Of a stretch of DNA of 5,567 bases, positions 4,401-5,567 are shown in pieces; within the stretch, counting starts at the first letter, position 1, and each line of letters starts with the position of its first letter. The stretch is from Tannerella sp. (GTDB lineage: Bacteria; Bacteroidota; Bacteroidia; Bacteroidales; Tannerellaceae): NCBI GenBank assembly GCA_031288935.1, contig JAITQL010000261.1, forward strand, positions 1 through 5,567, in the 5' to 3' direction. Under the pieces are notes generated by a model. The model was not told the origin of the DNA, searched no databases, and was given only the letters and a program-made list of their open reading frames with translations. Made by a program: the position numbers and the translations under genes.

Positions 4401-5567
4401 TGAGGGTGGCGACCTGTATTTCAACCTGGGCGAGCTGTCGGAAGATATTCTCAGGGACGAAAAGAAGTTTTTTGAAAACGGTTTGCCGGTGGACGGCAAC
4501 ACCAGTCAGGTGGATACGACGGTCTGGGGCAAAGTGCCCCGCATGCAAAGCACCGTTTATGCGTTCGACAACACCACCGGCACGCGCAGTTTGCAGGACG
4601 TCGGACTGAACGGCCTTTCTACCGAAGAGGAAAAACGCTTCCCCACCTACCAGCGCTACCTGGAACAGTTGCAGAGCAAACTGTCTCCCGAAGCGCAGAT
4701 GCGGATGACGGTCGACCCGTTCTCGCCGCTCAACGACCCTGCCGGCGACAATTATCATTACTTCAGAGGGTCGGATTTCGACCGCGACGAGGCGGATATT
4801 CTTACCCGCTACAAGCATTACAACGGAACGGAAGGGAACTCTACGGCGTCGGAAGATTCGCCCGAACGATACGACGTTTCCGCCAAAATGATTCCCGATG
4901 TCGAAGACCTGAATCAGGACAATACGCTGAATGAAAATGAAAAGTATTACGAATACAAAGTCTCCATCCGCCCCGAAGACCTGAACGAGGGACAAAATCA
5001 CATCGTGAGTAAACGGACAGTCAACGTGAAACTGGCGAACGGAACGACCGACAACGTCACCTGGTATCAGTTCAAGATACCGGTGAAGGAATACCTGCGT
5101 AAAATCGGGACGATTCAGGACTTCAAGACCATCCGCTTCATGCGGGTGTACATGACGGGATTCAGGGAAACGACGTATCTGCGTTTCGGCACGTTTTCAC
5201 TGGTACGCGGCGACTGGCGCGTCTATACGCAGGACTTGTCCGCCTCGAACGTGCTGCATTCCGGCGGCCGGCTGGACGTGATGTCCGTCAATATCGAGGA
5301 AAACGGCGACCGTCAGCCCGTCAACTACATCCTGCCTCCGGGCATCACGCGGATGATCGATCCCAACCAGTCGCAGCTCGTACAGCAAAACGAACAGGCG
5401 CTCTCGCTGAAGGTGACCCACCTCGGCTCGCAGGATGCAAGAGCGATTTATAAAACGGCCTTTTACGACCTGCGCCGCTACAAGCGGCTGCAACTCTTTG
5501 TCCACGCCGAAAAACTGATTGCCGACAATGCCACGGAACTGAGCAACGGCGAGCTGTCCGTGTTCAT
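1384..5567 (+). CDS. sprA: T9SS outer-membrane translocon protein SprA/Sov, 5' part (cut by window end)
   Basis: SprA (Sov in Porphyromonas gingivalis) is the giant single-chain beta-barrel through which type IX cargo crosses the outer membrane; with PorV and a plug protein it forms the translocon. The frame is open for 1394 codons without stop or frameshift and leaves the window. Family members have about 2400-2500 residues, so roughly the first 57% is here. Visible in order: signal peptide (1-36); the family's N-terminal segment YPVSKT...VEYDLHTGMYVIRTKVGDMEIETP; a start of strand-rich sequence near 200; FFDFVEGFTV and FPVVEPFG (589-614); YLDDFES (from 831); ERGPYN (947-952); RWGGMMR (970-976); FWMMDPF (993-999); DLYFNLGELSEDILRD (1010-1025); an acidic loop (1175-1186); and RFGTFSLVRGDWRVY near 1267-1281. 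These match SprA as I know it, including its repeated SprA_N-type regions. The start ATG overlaps the ruvA stop, implying coupling; an alternative ATG at 1432 (M17) would leave a shorter but complete signal peptide. T9SS cargo and other components are not in the window. Confidence 0.97.
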   Translation, partial: MKRGFRHLLHAGYGCVMRLSVLILTGAVFCAGNGYAQQPSVRSDKPFAPADSAKTRYPVSKTTAREYQDLVKQSPADLSDPENLKTVVEYDLHTGMYVIRTKVGDMEIETPITLTPEEYQDYSMMESMRAYYRQKNEENFKNEKSGKFNLSEMQFNLGPAEKLFGPGGVRMKTQGSGEVILGLKTSSTKNPSLPERSRSRTYFNFDTNIQLSMQASVGNKINSTLNYNTEASFDFDAARLNLGYSGEEDEIVKKLEGGNVSLSTGNSLIRGGAALFGFRTELQFGKLRVNALVAQQNSESQTVTSKGGAQTKDFELNIDKYDENRHFFLSFYFREHYDQALSKLPYISSGVTINRIEVWITNKRSNYSQSRNIVAFSDLGENKQIYNPQFQPVGSLDIPFNEANTLYQTLNDPTYAAAREISMVTQTLNRFIDGGVDYEKIESARLLDHNEYKFNKQLGYISLQAQLQPDEVLAVAYEYTYNGSVYQVGEFSTDNTENTNSCLYLKLLKGTSMSPSMPFWDLMMKNVYSLPGAYSVQKDKFRLDILYQSDTTGIYVNSIPEGNIANQILLRVMNLDRLDANNEPHPNGFFDFVEGFTVQSDNGKIVFPVVEPFGAHLRKAIGNDAIADKYVFQELYDSTLTIAQQIAEKNKFLLRGEYRASSSSEIQLGATNVARGSVVVTAGGAPLTENVDYTVDYISGIVTILNENIITSNRPISVSLENQSTYNMQRKTMMGMDLSYEFSKNFMLGATVMHLSEMPLTTKTAMGDESIKNTLWGANVAYKTESQWLTNLVDNLPLLNLTQPSRINFNAEFAHLIAGHYESKYTGQYSYLDDFESTQSQFDLLNPYPWALASVPYDQSVDALFPEASLINNIEYGKNRAMFAWYYIDGIFTRKNSSFRPAHLTDSDLSNHYVRAVRYDELFPKKELTYNENNSLYVLNLAYYPNERGPYNLDADNILSDGSLANPDKRWGGMMRRIEQSDFEVANIEYIEFWMMDPFIYNRDAAEGGDLYFNLGELSEDILRDEKKFFENGLPVDGNTSQVDTTVWGKVPRMQSTVYAFDNTTGTRSLQDVGLNGLSTEEEKRFPTYQRYLEQLQSKLSPEAQMRMTVDPFSPLNDPAGDNYHYFRGSDFDRDEADILTRYKHYNGTEGNSTASEDSPERYDVSAKMIPDVEDLNQDNTLNENEKYYEYKVSIRPEDLNEGQNHIVSKRTVNVKLANGTTDNVTWYQFKIPVKEYLRKIGTIQDFKTIRFMRVYMTGFRETTYLRFGTFSLVRGDWRVYTQDLSASNVLHSGGRLDVMSVNIEENGDRQPVNYILPPGITRMIDPNQSQLVQQNEQALSLKVTHLGSQDARAIYKTAFYDLRRYKRLQLFVHAEKLIADNATELSNGELSVF

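Noticed and set aside
2905..5001. 698-residue minus-strand ORF opposite sprA
   Set aside because: It is exactly codon-aligned with sprA, starts at GTG, and its protein is a V/R/I-rich mirror of sprA codons without recognisable domains. The sense strand encodes a clear SprA.

Overview
The window looks like a chromosomal fragment of a Bacteroidota bacterium, most likely order Bacteroidales. The main evidence is a very large open frame that carries the sequence hallmarks of SprA/Sov, the outer-membrane translocon of the type IX secretion system (T9SS), a system restricted to that phylum. The placement below phylum is inference. The GC-rich codon use of the genes (NNC/NNG preferred) argues against the AT-rich Flavobacteria.

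Layout: (1) Positions 1 to about 752 contain no credible gene. This is a dense mosaic of repeats: a C/G-rich hairpin, scattered copies of an 8-bp GAATCTTT-type repeat in both orientations, a 30-bp inverted repeat whose arms enclose two small stem-loops, a short dispersed-type element related to GATTGCTTC...GTTCGCAA, a 21-bp tandem repeat of five full units plus a partial one, and an AT-rich octamer array next to the ruvA leader. (2) Positions 779-1384 encode a complete RuvA, the Holliday-junction-binding subunit of the RuvAB branch-migration complex. (3) From 1384 to the window end runs the first 1394 codons of sprA, whose start codon overlaps the ruvA stop codon (TAATG). The gene is cut by the window edge; family members are about 2400-2500 residues, so a little over half is present.

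The two genes share no pathway. RuvA works on DNA in the cytoplasm, while SprA is exported to the outer membrane and forms the channel for T9SS cargo. Their overlap nevertheless implies one transcript and probably translational coupling. ruvA-sprA adjacency is, to my recollection, recurrent in Bacteroidota. Any promoter for the pair should lie in or just after the repeat mosaic, and only a weak candidate is visible.

I see no CRISPR array, tRNA, rRNA, transposase or clearly novel multi-gene system. The parts most worth a second look are the repeat mosaic upstream of ruvA, an EF-hand-like acidic loop inside SprA, and the nearly 700-codon antisense open frame over sprA, which is explained by codon avoidance.
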